A DNA stretch of 64,000 nt, taken from NCBI RefSeq assembly GCF_964340395.1, contig NC_135556.1, forward strand, positions 4,547,501 through 4,611,500, read 5' to 3'. The translations under genes and the position numbers were made by a program. The notes beneath the pieces were generated by a model. The model was not told where the DNA came from. It worked only from the letters and a program-made list of their open reading frames with translations, and made no database searches. This document shows positions 1 to 11,493 of this stretch, in pieces (positions within the stretch are counted from its first letter, which is position 1; the number at the start of each line of letters is the position of its first letter). Source of the stretch: Glandiceps talaboti. Taxonomy: Eukaryota; Hemichordata; Enteropneusta; Spengelidae.

Positions 1-1178
1 CCCAACGCCACAAGAGCTACCGTCCATGTAAGACAACACCCAACCGAACTCCACGCCTGTCCTCTCTCCACCTGTGGTGGCATTCACCGTGGTCAGCATC
101 TGTATTCCAGTAGGCCAACAACAGGAGCCTCGACAAACGACACGATTTCTTTCCTCATTTTTGGAACCCATACATCCATGCTTTTCGGGCTGCCTTTGTT
201 AACCGACAGTGTCAGTTATATTTTCCGTTCGCTGACATCCCTTCTTTTTTCTTGTCTTTTTTTTTTTGGGGGGGGGGGGGGTTTCACGACTTTTCGTGCT
301 CTCTGCTTCCACGTTCCATAACAGAACTTTTTCGCTCACTTTAGTCCTTTTCTCATTTAAGTATGTTGCGTTTCCACCTGTCTTAATTTGCTGGGTTGTT
401 TTTCTACCTTGTACATCCAAGATGTCAGTAAAAGGTATGCGTAATTCTTTCAACATAATTTCTTTTCACACCTTGCCTTTGTCACGCATCCTTAATTACC
501 CGGCAACTTTAAATACCACACCCTCACCTTTCTATGATCTAGTCACTAAACTAAAATGTTCATTTGTACTTTCATCTATCCACCTCATCTCCGAACCTTT
601 GTTTCCTTGCCCATCTGCCTTAGTGGCACTCCTAACCAAGCTTCCAGATTGATCACAAAGTAATCGCTGCTACAGTTCCAAGCATACCGTATAACATTAT
701 ATATCCCGTACTACAAGTTACTGTAACTATCGCTATGTCTCAACCATCACCACGTACGTCGCAGTGTGACATATGATGCCGTTTTTAAATTGAAAATTGT
801 AAACAAGGCACCATGATACCACTAAATAAGGTAAGGCACTAGAATAAAAGAACAACCATAAAGCTGGCGAGTATTTCGGTGTGAATGAAAAATAAGTTAT
901 CAGTGGACCAAGGGTAACTTAAGGAGCAACTGTACATCAATAACTGGGAAAGCAAACGCTTATCATGTGGTTTCGTCCCTAGGCCCTAGTAAAAAAAAAG
1001 TTTTACAAGGATATATCCGCTAATTAGCCGAATCCGGATCTAAGTATCGTTCTAAACTTAATAAACTATCCGCTAATTTAGACGTGCCGTCCCTAGTTAA
1101 ATCATGTAGTTTAAGCAAAACAAGTTAAACACAAACATATTTTATCTACATTGAACGAGAAGTTAGCGGTATAGTAAC
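1..1178. other. No recognised gene; AT-rich flank
   Basis: The first ~340 bases are somewhat GC-richer and stay open on the plus strand in frame 1 from the window edge, reading through a poly-T/poly-G tract at about 255-281. The predicted peptide resembles no family I know, and its second half is largely hydrophobic or low complexity. It could be the end of an exon or degenerate repeat. From 340 to 1178 I see no coding signal, RNA gene or clear repeat. Confidence 0.4.
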
Positions 1179-1370
1179 TTAGGGACCGGACAGAATTTAC
1201 GGCAGGGGGGGAGAAATTATCTCTGACTTGGTTTTTTTCCTGCCCCCCCCCCCCCATCCACTGTGACCAAAATTTCACAGCCCCCCCCCCTTTCAAAAGT
1301 ATAAAAATTTCATGGGCCCCCTCCCCCCCAAAAAAAAAAGCGCACAAAATCCTGCCCCCCTACAATAACT
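1179..1370. repeat. C/G-tract element end, related to the 4349-6372 insertion
   Basis: A TTA at 1179-1181 is followed by GGGACCGGACAG, matching the first eight bases (and ten of the first twelve) of the terminal inverted repeat of the element at 4349-6372. Several runs of 7-14 C or G follow, spaced by short AT-rich pieces (1203-1357), the same style as that element's subterminal repeats. No matching right terminus is seen downstream. This is probably a truncated or diverged relative. Confidence 0.4.
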
Positions 1371-2294
<924 letters not shown>

Positions 2295-2583
2295 GACTGG
2301 ATGTAGATAAAACCACATAAAAGTGCTCATATAATTTCATTCTTCTTTCGCCAAGTAGAGTGCTCGATCACCTTGGAGAGCTATCATACATAAAAATGAA
2401 AGAAGACGAGTCTGATATTACATTGTGGATTTACACTACGGACCGTTTCACCAGAAGGATCGTCGGGTGTAATAGTGTGGTTTAATAATATCCGTTAGCT
2501 ATACATTCTGCTTTATGTACATAACTTATGTGTGTTCACTGACGGCTATGTGTACACAAAAAAATTGACAACAAATTTTAAGG

Positions 2584-4345
2584 TTACGTATTATTAAGTA
2601 AGAACTTGTTAGCGTGCCGGCATTTACTGATTAATTCAGTTCTGCTGTTCAAGTTCGTTGATTTGTCGGCAGTTATGATAAAATATTTTTCCCAGAGACA
2701 TAGTTGACATCGTTTGGTAACGGTAGAGTATGAGGAAGCCTGCTTGAGAACTGACCAGTGTATGTCGTAATTAGTTTTGCTGTCTTTTAGGTGCCAAATG
2801 TATTTACTGAGCGCAGTGTCTTTCTTCTTGTGATCAAGTTTAAATGAAGACTTGTGGTTGTTAAACCTGCTTTTAAATTCTGTGTCACTAACACCTGTTG
2901 CTTTGTAAACAACGCTTTTTATGAGGCATTTTCCTGCGAGAGGGCACTCCTTTGGTTTTCTGCAGTTACAGGTATTTTGTTGTGTTTGCTTAGCTTTTGA
3001 AAGTATGGCTTTATTGTGACCGTTGATTAATTTACCCATGTTGTCCATGCAACTATAGCTCACTTTAGTATTATTACGGTTGAAGATTTTATGCAGTACA
3101 CTGGATATGGGGAAATGCTTGTCGATGAGGTTGAGAAATTTTCTACCGATGTTTGTTGAAACGTGTTTACTGTAAGGTGGGTTGAACCAAGTTATATTAC
3201 GGCTGCGATTCCGCTTGCGTTGAGTGTGTCTTGTTTGGTCAAATTTGAGGGTGTGATTATATCCTGCTTTGAGTGCATCTTGGTAGGATGTAGTGGCGTC
3301 GAATAGTTGTTCATCACTGGAAATGTTGGATAGTCGTTGGTTTACCGAGCTGGGTATGGTCTTAATTATGTCTTTAGGATGGTTTGATTTCTTGTTGACG
3401 TAGTGGGTGGTGTTATTTGGTTTTGTGTACTCGTCACGCAAGTTCAAGGTGACATCAAGGAAGTTGACAATTTTGATACCTTGGTCGGTGGTGATTCTAA
3501 GGCCGAGTTTCTTAAATTCTGAAGTTAGCTGCTTGGCTTCTCTGTTGGCTTTCGATGGTGAATGGTTACGGAGTACAGCTAGGCCATCATCCCTGTATAA
3601 TCCTACCTCATTATCAAACATATGTTTGACTTTACTAAGTAAGTAGGTGCCTATAAGTTCGCAAGTTTCTGCTCCGTCATAGCAGCCCATAGTAATATCA
3701 AATAGGTAGGGCGGGTTAGACTTGTGCCATGGTGAATCATCGTGGAAAAGTAGGGTTTTCTTTGTATGCATAATTATTTCCTTTTCTTCGTTCTTGATAT
3801 CTGTAAAATTTGATGCGAAGTCAAGTGCTTCATCTAGAAGTTTCTGGGTGATTGATTGGTAGAATTCAACTACATCAAACGTGAGGAAAGAGCATGATTG
3901 CTTATTGGTAATAGATGTGAACCATTCAATGACAGAATTGGTGTTTTTCCATTGATGGGTATTATTAGTGGCCTTGATAATGTCCTTGTCAATGCGGTCG
4001 AGTATGGTTTTACTTACAATTCCGATTTCACTTTTTGCGGGGTTGATTAGTCTACATTGAACGTGGTTAGGAAAGTTATCTTTATGGTCCTTGATTGTAA
4101 TGAATGCTGGTTTCTGCGCAAGTGTTTCAATTATATCATCCAGTTGAAGTTTCTCTGCGATACATTTTGCTTCGGCATTGATTTGTCCGGTTTGTGAAGT
4201 GGAAGTCCTCCTGTATTTCGCTGTGGTATTGTCTTTTAACAGTTGTTTATATTCTTCCTTCTGTAACTTGTAATGATTGTTAGTTTTGTCGGCTGGGATA
4301 AACATGTTTTCAGACTGTTTGATACATTTAGCATCTTTGCGTAGC
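2584..4345 (-). pseudogene. Penelope-like reverse transcriptase, main part (interrupted gene)
   Basis: Reverse transcriptase of a Penelope-like retroelement, which would copy its RNA into DNA at a nick. The 573 codons from an internal ATG at 4305 show PADK near residue 4, FDVVEFYQSI at 143-152 (first catalytic Asp region), YRDD at 237-240 (catalytic Asp pair) and NFLDVTLNL at 281-289. A Cys cluster (C446, C448, C454, C460) follows, then a GIY-YIG-nuclease-like tail starting VVYKAT at 465, with a conserved-looking RCQLCLWEKY near 532. The GIY half of the nuclease is present, but the spacer and YIG half appear deleted. The frame stays open upstream of 4305 to the insertion at 4346, so the true start is in the second piece at 6376-6725. 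Family assignment is from recalled motifs; the split makes it inactive as it stands. Confidence 0.8.
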
Positions 4346-4348
4346 TTA
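4346..4348. repeat. TTA target-site duplication, left copy
   Basis: TTA directly before the GGGACCGG terminus; the other copy is at 6373-6375. A 3-bp TTA/TAA duplication is characteristic of the PIF/Harbinger superfamily. Confidence 0.8.
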
Positions 4349-6372
4349 GGGACCGGTCAGTTTCTTCGGCCTGGGGGGGGGGGGGGCGGTGGATTGGTAG
4401 GGGGGGTCACCCTGTTTTTGAAATTGGTAGTAGGGGGGGTCATGCTGTATTGAAAATTGGGGATAGGGGGGGTCATTGTGTTTTAAATTGTGATGGAAGA
4501 AAAAAATCCTTTCTCCAATGGCACATAGCCTTGTCTGAAATGTGGTACATGTCAATATTTGTTCTTGTCCCTGTTTCTTACATGAATTCTTTAATATTAC
4601 TTATTAGTTCAAACATAACTATACATATACATATACATGTATTACCTAGCTACCACACTAGTTACAGAACATGTCATGTAAATGCTTGGCTGTTTCACAA
4701 TCAATGCTTCACTTATATTGCAGTTTGGGGCAAAAGTGAACTTGTGACTTGAAGGTTTCGTAATGGCAATTTTCATAGATAGTTTATAAATGAAGTTAAT
4801 CTAAATTGTTCTACTCGTCATGTTATTGACACTACAAATCACCACATCTCATCAGATTCCAGTTTCTATTACACACTAGGTATGACCACCTAAAGTTCTC
4901 TAACATACCGGTGACTTTATTATACATATATTAATGCCCCTATACTAATGTTACATGTCTATTTTATGTGATATAGGAAACTCATTTAAAACGTACATTT
5001 AGGTTAGCTTTTCGAAGCTTGGAAATATTACCTCAAAGGTTATGAATAACCTAAACATTGCCTTAGTATCTCAAGCAAAAAACTCCATATCTGCCAGGGG
5101 GAAAACCCCAAGGACTTCCTCACCCCCAGAGGTCACTCATGCATTCAACCAACAATCAGGTGCACCAACAACCTTTTTACTGTCATAATGGTATTAAACT
5201 TTTCTTAAATATTTTCACCCTATTCTAATTTGAGATGATATTGTCTTTTCAAGATGTGAAATGTTTGCCAAGATAGTCTAAAATTGCCTTAATCTCCAAA
5301 TCTCCCCTACCAATGATACTACCATCAGATGTGCTGACCTACATGTATATAATGATGCCATTTAACTTTTTAAGAACATATTTCAACCCTTAGTGTAAGT
5401 TATAAAGAATAGTTTCTGATACTTGCTGTCTTGTAAAGCATGGATTAAGTTATTGCTTGAAGGGTCTAAATAGCGTAAATATTGGCTATAAGAGTAAAAA
5501 TCCTTCAGGGTTTCTAGAGGGAGACCCCTCAGACCCCCGCATGAGGTGAACATATCCCAGTCTCAAGCTCTTCCCCTCTTACTGTCAAGATGCTATCAAA
5601 GTATATTTCAAAAGTATTTCAACCCTATGCAGTTGTTTTTTACATGTTGGTGTTGTCTTGTAAGGCTTGGAAATTATTGTCTGAAAGGGTCTGAATAGTC
5701 TCAAAATTGACTTTTCAGGGAAAAAACCTCCAGGGCTTCTAGGGGGAGACCCCCTATGACCCCCCCCCCCCATGAGGTGTACTCATCCCAGTCTGAAGAT
5801 CTCTCCCCTACCTCTTACTGTCAAGATCCTTTCAAACTATATTTCAAAAATATTTCAACCTTATGTAGTTGCTTTTTACATGTTGGTGCTGTCTTGTAAA
5901 GCTTGGAAATGATTTTCTAAAAATGTCTGAATAGTCTCAAAATTGACTTTTCAGAGTTAAAAACCTCCTGGGCTTCTAGGGGGAGACCCCCTAGGACCCC
6001 CCATGACAGCTGTACATATTCCCTTCTTAAGCTTTCCCCCTACCTTTCACTGTCAAGATGCTATTAAACTCCTTTTCAAATATATTTACCCTGTGTAGTC
6101 AATAATTATAATTATGATAGTGCTAACCCGGGATCTTATAAAGTAGATGCAAGACAGTCAAGCAGTCCACACTGAGTCACGATCAAAAAATACCTGTCAC
6201 TCATGCGAATATCATATATGGGGGGGGGGGGGTCATCATGTTTTAGAATTAAGTGATAGGGGGGGTCAGCCTGTTTTGGGTTTTACAGATAGGGGGGTCA
6301 GTGACTTTTTGTCGGTCCGATTTAAGAATCCACCGCCCCCCCCCCCCCAGGCTGGAGAAACTGACCGGTCCC
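4349..6372. mobile_element. Non-autonomous PIF/Harbinger-like DNA element inserted in the reverse transcriptase gene
   Basis: A 2,024-bp insertion bounded by TTA duplications. Its ends are inverted repeats of about 45 bp: GGGACCGGTCAGTTTCT, then a G/C-rich step, then a run of about 14 G and CGGTGGATT, with two mismatches before the G run. Inside each end are three short copies of a unit with a 6-13-base G tract followed by TCA, a few bases and TGTTTT; these face the same way at both ends. The interior holds diverged ~235-bp tandem repeats. No transposase is encoded, so it would depend on an enzyme from elsewhere. Superfamily is inferred from TSD length and sequence alone. Confidence 0.75.
5180..6110. 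repeat. Diverged ~235-bp tandem repeats inside the DNA element
   Basis: Recurring landmarks are a GTCAAGAT block (about 5584, 5820 and 6051), a CTTCTAGGGGGAGACCCC block (about 5511, 5737 and 5975) and a CTTGTAAAGC-type block. Two older, more diverged units precede them (about 5180 and 5350). Roughly four to five copies. Confidence 0.65.
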
Positions 6373-6375
6373 TTA

Positions 6376-6725
6376 TTTAAAAATTGACATTTGATGTTCC
6401 TAAATTTTATGTTCTCGATACCATGTAGCAGATCTTCTTCAAACTTAATCATTTCATCAATCTGGGGTGGTGTTTTTCTTGATTTAAAGCCGTAGGTTTC
6501 CTTCTGCTTAGGTTTGGCCTCTGGATGAAGGTAGAAGAAGGCTTTCCATCTCATTCTTTTTATCACGCTTTCAGTTTTCTCGATTAATCTTTTTGTGTAC
6601 TCACGGTCATCTGGTAGTGGAATATTCTTCATGGAGTATCGGAAGTTCACTCGTTCCATTATTGACAAAAGTAGGAGAGTGCTCAACAAGTAGGAGCAAT
6701 TAAATATATGATGAGAGTGGAACAC
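6376..6725 (-). pseudogene. Penelope-like reverse transcriptase, N-terminal part
   Basis: This is the start of the gene continued at 2584-4345. It reads on the minus strand from an ATG at 6725, or more plausibly at 6659 (MERVNFRYSMKN). It contains a TESVIKRMRWKAFFYL block and an ETYGFKSRKTPPQ block, N-terminal motifs I associate with this reverse transcriptase family in cnidarians and other invertebrates. The frame runs straight into the inserted element at 6372. Removing the insertion and one TTA copy puts this piece in frame with the main part. Segment A begins just upstream at about 6717, so the element's 5' leader is probably lost. Confidence 0.7.
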
Positions 6726-6876
6726 ATGTATGACTGCACTTTACTTCCGGGTTTGCTTTGCGCATGCCTTTTGTCATGTGTACAGATCCACAGATCGTTC
6801 GTCAGTGGGACCTTGGATGCGGATATACATGTATAGGGACACATCCAGTGGTTTGCATAGCCTGTTTAGGGCGTTT

Positions 6877-6930
6877 GCGGTATATTCCGTTCAACATATA
6901 CGGTATGACAGATTAAGCGGAATATACCGC
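6877..6930. repeat. Hairpin with perfect 13-bp arms
   Basis: Arms GCGGTATATTCCG and CGGAATATACCGC flank a 28-base loop. The same structure is in segment B near 28863-28916. Confidence 0.7.
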
Positions 6931-7105
6931 GAGCTCCATAAAAAAAGGCCATGGTTTTCTAAACTCGAATACAACTTTTTTATGTTTACAATTGTAATTA
7001 ATATTTTACCAGGTCACTTTTGTTCTTATTCGAAGTATTACGATAGTTGGTCAATACAATAGTTGGTGAATATCCAATCTGATTAAAATCCGATGTAGAT
7101 GTCGG

Positions 7106-8000
7106 CTAATCGTTCATTGCTATTTTACTTTCGTTATTTTGCCTGAATTGACCTTCTTGGTACATGTTTACATTTTTTAAATGTAAACATGTACCAAGAA
7201 GGTCAATTTCCAGAAATCCATTGGTAAAATTTGCATAAGCTAAATGTACATCCTGACAATGTAGCACTTGGTCCCAACTCTTAAATTTTATGTCATCTCT
7301 AAAAGCTTCTGTCTGAAAGTTTCTATAATCTCGCATGTATGCAATGGTAGAAGACGGAGATGGTATATCAATGGAAGCAAAAAAAGCAAAAATTGGTAAA
7401 TGCTCTGAAATATCTGAAATTATTGTACCCGCCTTGATTTGCTTATCAGTGACATTAGTGTAAAAGTGATCTATAATTGTTGAAGTGTTTTTCGTTTCTA
7501 GTAGGGCAGGTTGTTGTTTGTTCAAAATTAAAACATGCTAAAGTGTCTAACAAGTTAATCCCTCTAGAGTTGGGTGGACTGCTTAAATCAATGTTCAAAT
7601 CCCCAACAAGAAAACAACCCTTATACTTATTTGTAAGTGATGCAATTGTATTTTCTAGACTAGCAATAAAATCACCATTATTTGTATTTGGAGGTCTGTA
7701 CAATGCCCCTACTAAATATTCAGTTTTACCCATTTTAACCTCAACCAATATTGATTCCGCATTACTGATTTCAACATTCAACATATTGTAATTTATTGAC
7801 TCGTGAAGATACATCCCAACCACTCCCCTCTACCTTGGTGCCTTGTATTAATTTCAGATTATACAAATTTCTATCCTCTACTTGCCACATTTTGGGCAGC
7901 GCAATTACTTTAAATTGGGTTTCCACACATTCCCCATAAAATAACTTAAAACTATCATAGTTCTTCCTCAAAGACCTAATATTCAGGTGAGAGATAGATT
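7106..8000 (-). pseudogene. LINE ORF2 endonuclease domain, broken (copy A)
   Basis: Remains of the apurinic-endonuclease-like (EEP) domain of a non-LTR retrotransposon, which nicks target DNA. On the minus strand it begins LNIRSLRKNYDSF, then has GALYRPPN, GDLNIDL and a degenerate IDH...SEHLPIF block, the usual order of this domain. The frame is broken by a deletion near 7845 (relative to copy B), a frameshift near 7490 and a 43-bp palindromic insertion at 7160-7202. No reverse transcriptase follows, so the element is truncated after the endonuclease. The clade (CR1/Jockey/L2-like) is not settled. Confidence 0.8.
7146..7208. repeat. Perfect 30-bp inverted repeat created by a 43-bp insertion
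   Basis: Arms 7146-7175 and 7179-7208 are exact reverse complements with a 3-base loop. Segment B lacks bases corresponding to 7160-7202. The outer part of the left arm is ancestral endonuclease sequence, so the insertion copies flanking DNA in inverted orientation. Confidence 0.85.
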
Positions 8001-8468
8001 AAAGATAGATAACATATATCATCATCAACAACAAACTCATCATTGAATTGACACAAAGAGTAATTTGCACATCTAATATCATTGATAAGTATATCAGGAT
8101 TATCGGAAAACAAATCTATGAAAGTCTAAAGATTCGTACAAAACATACGATCTCAGATGTGAATTATACAATTTGGTCGAGATCATGCTCATTTCTTATC
8201 ACTAAAACAGCTGATTGTTCACTTTTCTTCACATGAACTTGACTATTCCGTGTCCATACATACATGTACTTGTAGTGTGCTAATTTGCGCTTCATGTTCG
8301 TCATTTTGAAGAGTTTACGTACTTGTGGTGCAAGATTTTCATTTATGTTAGTGGTAATGTTCGCAAGTTTCTTTTTTGTACAAGCAGATGTGATCGCGTT
8401 TCTTTCTGTGAAAAAATCTAAGTAGATCTGGCACCATTACCTGTATGCTTCTGTGTGTGACCTCAATG
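8001..8468. other. LINE-derived spacer without intact ORF (copy A)
   Basis: Lies between the ORF1 and endonuclease remains of the minus-strand LINE and is shared with segment B. No intact coding frame is visible; it is probably decayed ORF1 3' part and inter-ORF sequence. Confidence 0.5.
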
Positions 8469-8828
8469 TCAGTTTCCATGATCTCTGGGTCGATCTTTCC
8501 ATGATCTCTGGGTGGACTCTAGATCTTGTCGTACTCTTACTGTAATCGCGTCTGTGTTTTCTCTCCGATCTGTACTTTCTGGTATTCCATGTAATTCTAT
8601 GTTCTCTCGTCTACTGTACTGGTTCAAACTTGCTGTAGATTTCTCAAGCTCTGTGATGCGACTGATTAGATGATCATTGACTTCTTTGATTTCTTGACTT
8701 TCAAGCTCAAGTGCAGAAACTCGCACACAATTCTTCTACAAGTCCGTTGAAGAAATCTAGTGATGAATTAATTGTGCTTTGGGATTCTTTGAGTTCGGCA
8801 ATGCTAGTCAGTAGTGTTGGTATATGTG
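8469..8828 (-). pseudogene. LINE ORF1-like coiled-coil/RRM fragment (copy A)
   Basis: The minus strand encodes a coiled coil (SALELESQEIKEVNDHLI, then RITELEKSTASLNQ) followed by YSRRENIELHGIPES, the junction typical of ORF1 proteins of several LINE groups, where an RNA-recognition fold follows the coiled coil. An upstream frame (TSIAELKESQSTINSSLDFF) continues the coiled coil but is shifted, and a stop near 8740 separates them. It sits 5' of the endonuclease remains on the same strand, as expected for ORF1. Confidence 0.65.
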
Positions 8829-9359
8829 GCTAATTTGTGAACAGATTTCTGCAAATTCTATTGTTTGTGGCATGGCAACTAGAGTTGTTGATGTGGAAGA
8901 GCCTGTTGATCGAGATGGAACTTAGTTTTTCTTGTTCGGCATTGTGATGAGCACAGATGTTTATATTACAAAATGACACATTGACTATAGAAAATAGACA
9001 GCAGCTAAATACTGATGACATTGAGCATACATAATTAAGTTGAACTTGAACTAATGCTAGATTCTGCACGGTGGCTTCTACAGTTGATCAAGAATGTCAT
9101 CTCACATTTAAATTTGTTGATAAATATGGTAACTTTCCACCGAACCCGTTGTTATATAGTTACTCGCTCCAGTCCTTTGGATGCTTGATACATAAACATT
9201 TGATGAGGGAAATTGCCAAATATACAGTGAAATTTTGGCCTGTAACCGGAGACAATGTATCGATACTTCACACTCAGGAACAGCGCCCTCAGTACTCATA
9301 TCTGTGCCCACTACACACACACACACACACATATATATGTATATATTACCCCTATATAA
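8829..9359. other. No recognised gene; (CA)n near 9315
   Basis: Shared with segment B. Several short open frames exist on both strands but none looks like a protein family. A short (CA)n(TA)n tract is at about 9313-9350. Confidence 0.5.
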
Positions 9360-9900
9360 TTTAGCCCTATATATGTGTCACTTTCATATTGCATCATTTG
9401 CCTGAAGGGCACGTCATTTATTTTTTGGTTCACCATTTACCTTAGTCTGTAAGGTACGCCATGACGGGGCGCCCTCACACATGTGAGAGTAGGCCGGTGA
9501 GGGCGGAACATCATGTCGTACCTTATACATATGTAATCTTAGTACGTTTACCTTAATGCATGTCATTTATTTTCATATATTCGTCATTTACTTTAATATA
9601 TGCATCATTTGCCTGGTGTCAATTTTTACATGGCACATCTGTCTTGTGTGTAATTTGATACTAGGTACATCAGTTATCTTGTGTCATTTATTTTTATGAT
9701 GCACCATGCATGTGTAGCTTATTTTCAATTTTTCATCATTTGCCTTTATGTGAGCATCATTTATATTCATAGTGCGTTACATGCCTTATGTGTGTGATTT
9801 ATTTTCATATGCGAATCACTTGCCCTTATGTGTGTGTTATATGTTCTCACAGATGCTTAATTTACAGTTATATGTCACTTACGTTAGCATATGTATAGAA
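9360..9900. repeat. Degenerate short tandem repeat field
   Basis: Loose recurrence of CATCATTTGCCT, GTCATTTATTTTCATAT and TATGTGTGTGATTT-like words about every 30-40 bases. This looks like an old minisatellite and is present in segment B at about 31320-31850. Confidence 0.5.
9450..9525. repeat. Imperfect 29-bp inverted repeat
   Basis: The left arm starts TAAGGTACGCCATGACGG and the right arm ends CATGTCGTACCTTA; about six mismatches across the arms and an 18-base loop. It interrupts the short-repeat field and may be a miniature hairpin element. Also in segment B near 31395-31471. Confidence 0.55.
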
Positions 9901-10218
9901 CAGTTATTTTGCAGTCATCATTGTCGCACATCGAATGTAGAAGAATAACAAAAAGTAAGTAACTTATAGATGACACTTACCGCTCTTAGCCATCAGGTGT
10001 AGATGATGTATGCTTGATATCTTGTAGATATAATAGACATTGCCTTGAATGACAGCCACAAAAGGCAGATGATAGTACTTTCAGTTGATCAGTATATGTA
10101 TAGATAACTTACGGTATAATCTATTCAAATTCTCATCTTTCAAGACTAAATGGAATTTACTGTGAGCACTGTAAACAGCTGCAGGTTATGATATGGCAAG
10201 TCTGGCAAAAAGGTCCCC

Positions 10219-10253
10219 TGAACGTTAGACTATTTCTAACAGTCTAACGTTCA
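10219..10253. repeat. Hairpin with perfect 13-bp arms
   Basis: TGAACGTTAGACT and AGTCTAACGTTCA around a 9-base loop. In segment B (about 32166-32200) one arm has a C-to-T change, leaving one mismatch. Confidence 0.7.
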
Positions 10254-10351
10254 CATTATCTAGTCAATGCTAGGGGTGTCATCGCTGCCAAGCAATTCTT
10301 TGTCGCCTTTTTTTAAGTTGCCATAACATATCCAAGAGGGGGTGGGGGTGG

Positions 10352-10367
10352 CAAGTTCACACACACA

Positions 10368-10398
<31 letters not shown>

Positions 10399-10399
10399 C
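10352..10399. repeat. (CA)n microsatellite at segment A border
   Basis: CA dinucleotide run with one interruption. Homology to segment B stops inside it. Confidence 0.9.
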
Positions 10400-10694
10400 T
10401 TTTTTTAATACTGACAAGTTACTTGAAATATAATGCTAGCCGAATAACGCTGAAATTGAACATGCACGTTAAAAAATGTGCCCCCCCCCCCCATTTTTTT
10501 TTATCTTGTGTATTAAAGATATAATTACAGTTGGGTTTGTTTTCACATTCTCTTGTTCTACAACGATTTTAGCCAAATCCAGGAGTTAAAGATGGACCTA
10601 CTGTAATAAGAAAGACTGGCTTGATAGACAAAATTAAAGAGTTGGATAAGTTGATATTGAAATGTTCAGTGTTACTATATTGTTTCCATGTAAA

Positions 10695-10743
<49 letters not shown>

Positions 10744-11493
10744 AGAAGGTAGCTGTTTTGGAAGTCTTAACTAAAGTCTTTAAGATAAAAGTTAAAATTA
10801 GCCGATTTCATAAAAGCGGCGAGGCAGTTTTGGGGTGTAGACAACTGTACTTGATTCGCGGTTCGGTTATGCAGCTGGGTGTAGTGAGCGACAGAACACT
10901 GTGGCATCATCGGGAGGATCAAGGAAGAACTTCCATCAGTCAACTTGTCACATCAGAAAACAGATAAAGTTGCAGTTTATTCTTTGAAAGAAATTCACGC
11001 TAATTCTAATACACGATCTTCAGTTGACAGTCATGTCATGTTAATTTATCGATAACGTCCCAGTCCTTAGTCTGGTTGATCAAAGTAAATTGGCAATTCT
11101 AGAACAAACTCAAGAGCTACAAATGTAATTGGCCTTTCCAAAATTTGCCATGGTGGCGCTCTTTTCCCTGTCTCTGTGTACATTGGGGGTATGCATGGTA
11201 TAGATTTCTCAGTTATTCATAGAGCACTGCTGCTTTCCTCAATGTCTGAATAAAGCGGAAAGCATCCTTGATTTCAACTTCTACAGAATACAAGGAACAA
11301 AATGGTACTACTAGTATGAGGTGAAGATACCCCCAAATTCAGTAGGGATGCTGTATTTTCAAGTTCCTGTTTGCAGTCTGCAATGGCCTGCCATAACACT
11401 TTACAAAGTGAGTGTAAACATCTAATGATCCGACTACTGTATGTACACGGACGTGTACACAATCAAGCCTACTATTTCAGTTACTAATACTGT
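10400..11493. other. No recognised gene; (AAC)n at 10696-10742
   Basis: Present once in the window. It contains a pure AAC trinucleotide run of about 15 units. No open frame resembles a known protein, and no RNA gene is seen. Confidence 0.5.

Larger units (their letters stand above)
6717..10398. repeat. Segmental duplication, copy A
   Basis: This block matches 28693-32366 in the same orientation, with scattered substitutions and small indels. Homology starts at TGGAACACATGTATGACTGC and ends in a (CA)n tract. It carries broken LINE ORFs, several hairpins and a degenerate short-repeat field. After the (CA)n the two copies continue into unrelated sequence. Confidence 0.9.

Noticed and set aside
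266-652. 128-codon plus-strand frame starting in a poly-G tract
   Set aside because: The start lies in a homopolymer, the composition is hydrophobic and unstructured, and no family resemblance was seen.
8480-8520. Direct repeat of CCATGATCTCTGGGT in the LINE ORF1 region
   Set aside because: Short local duplication present in both segments, with no sign of a target-site duplication.
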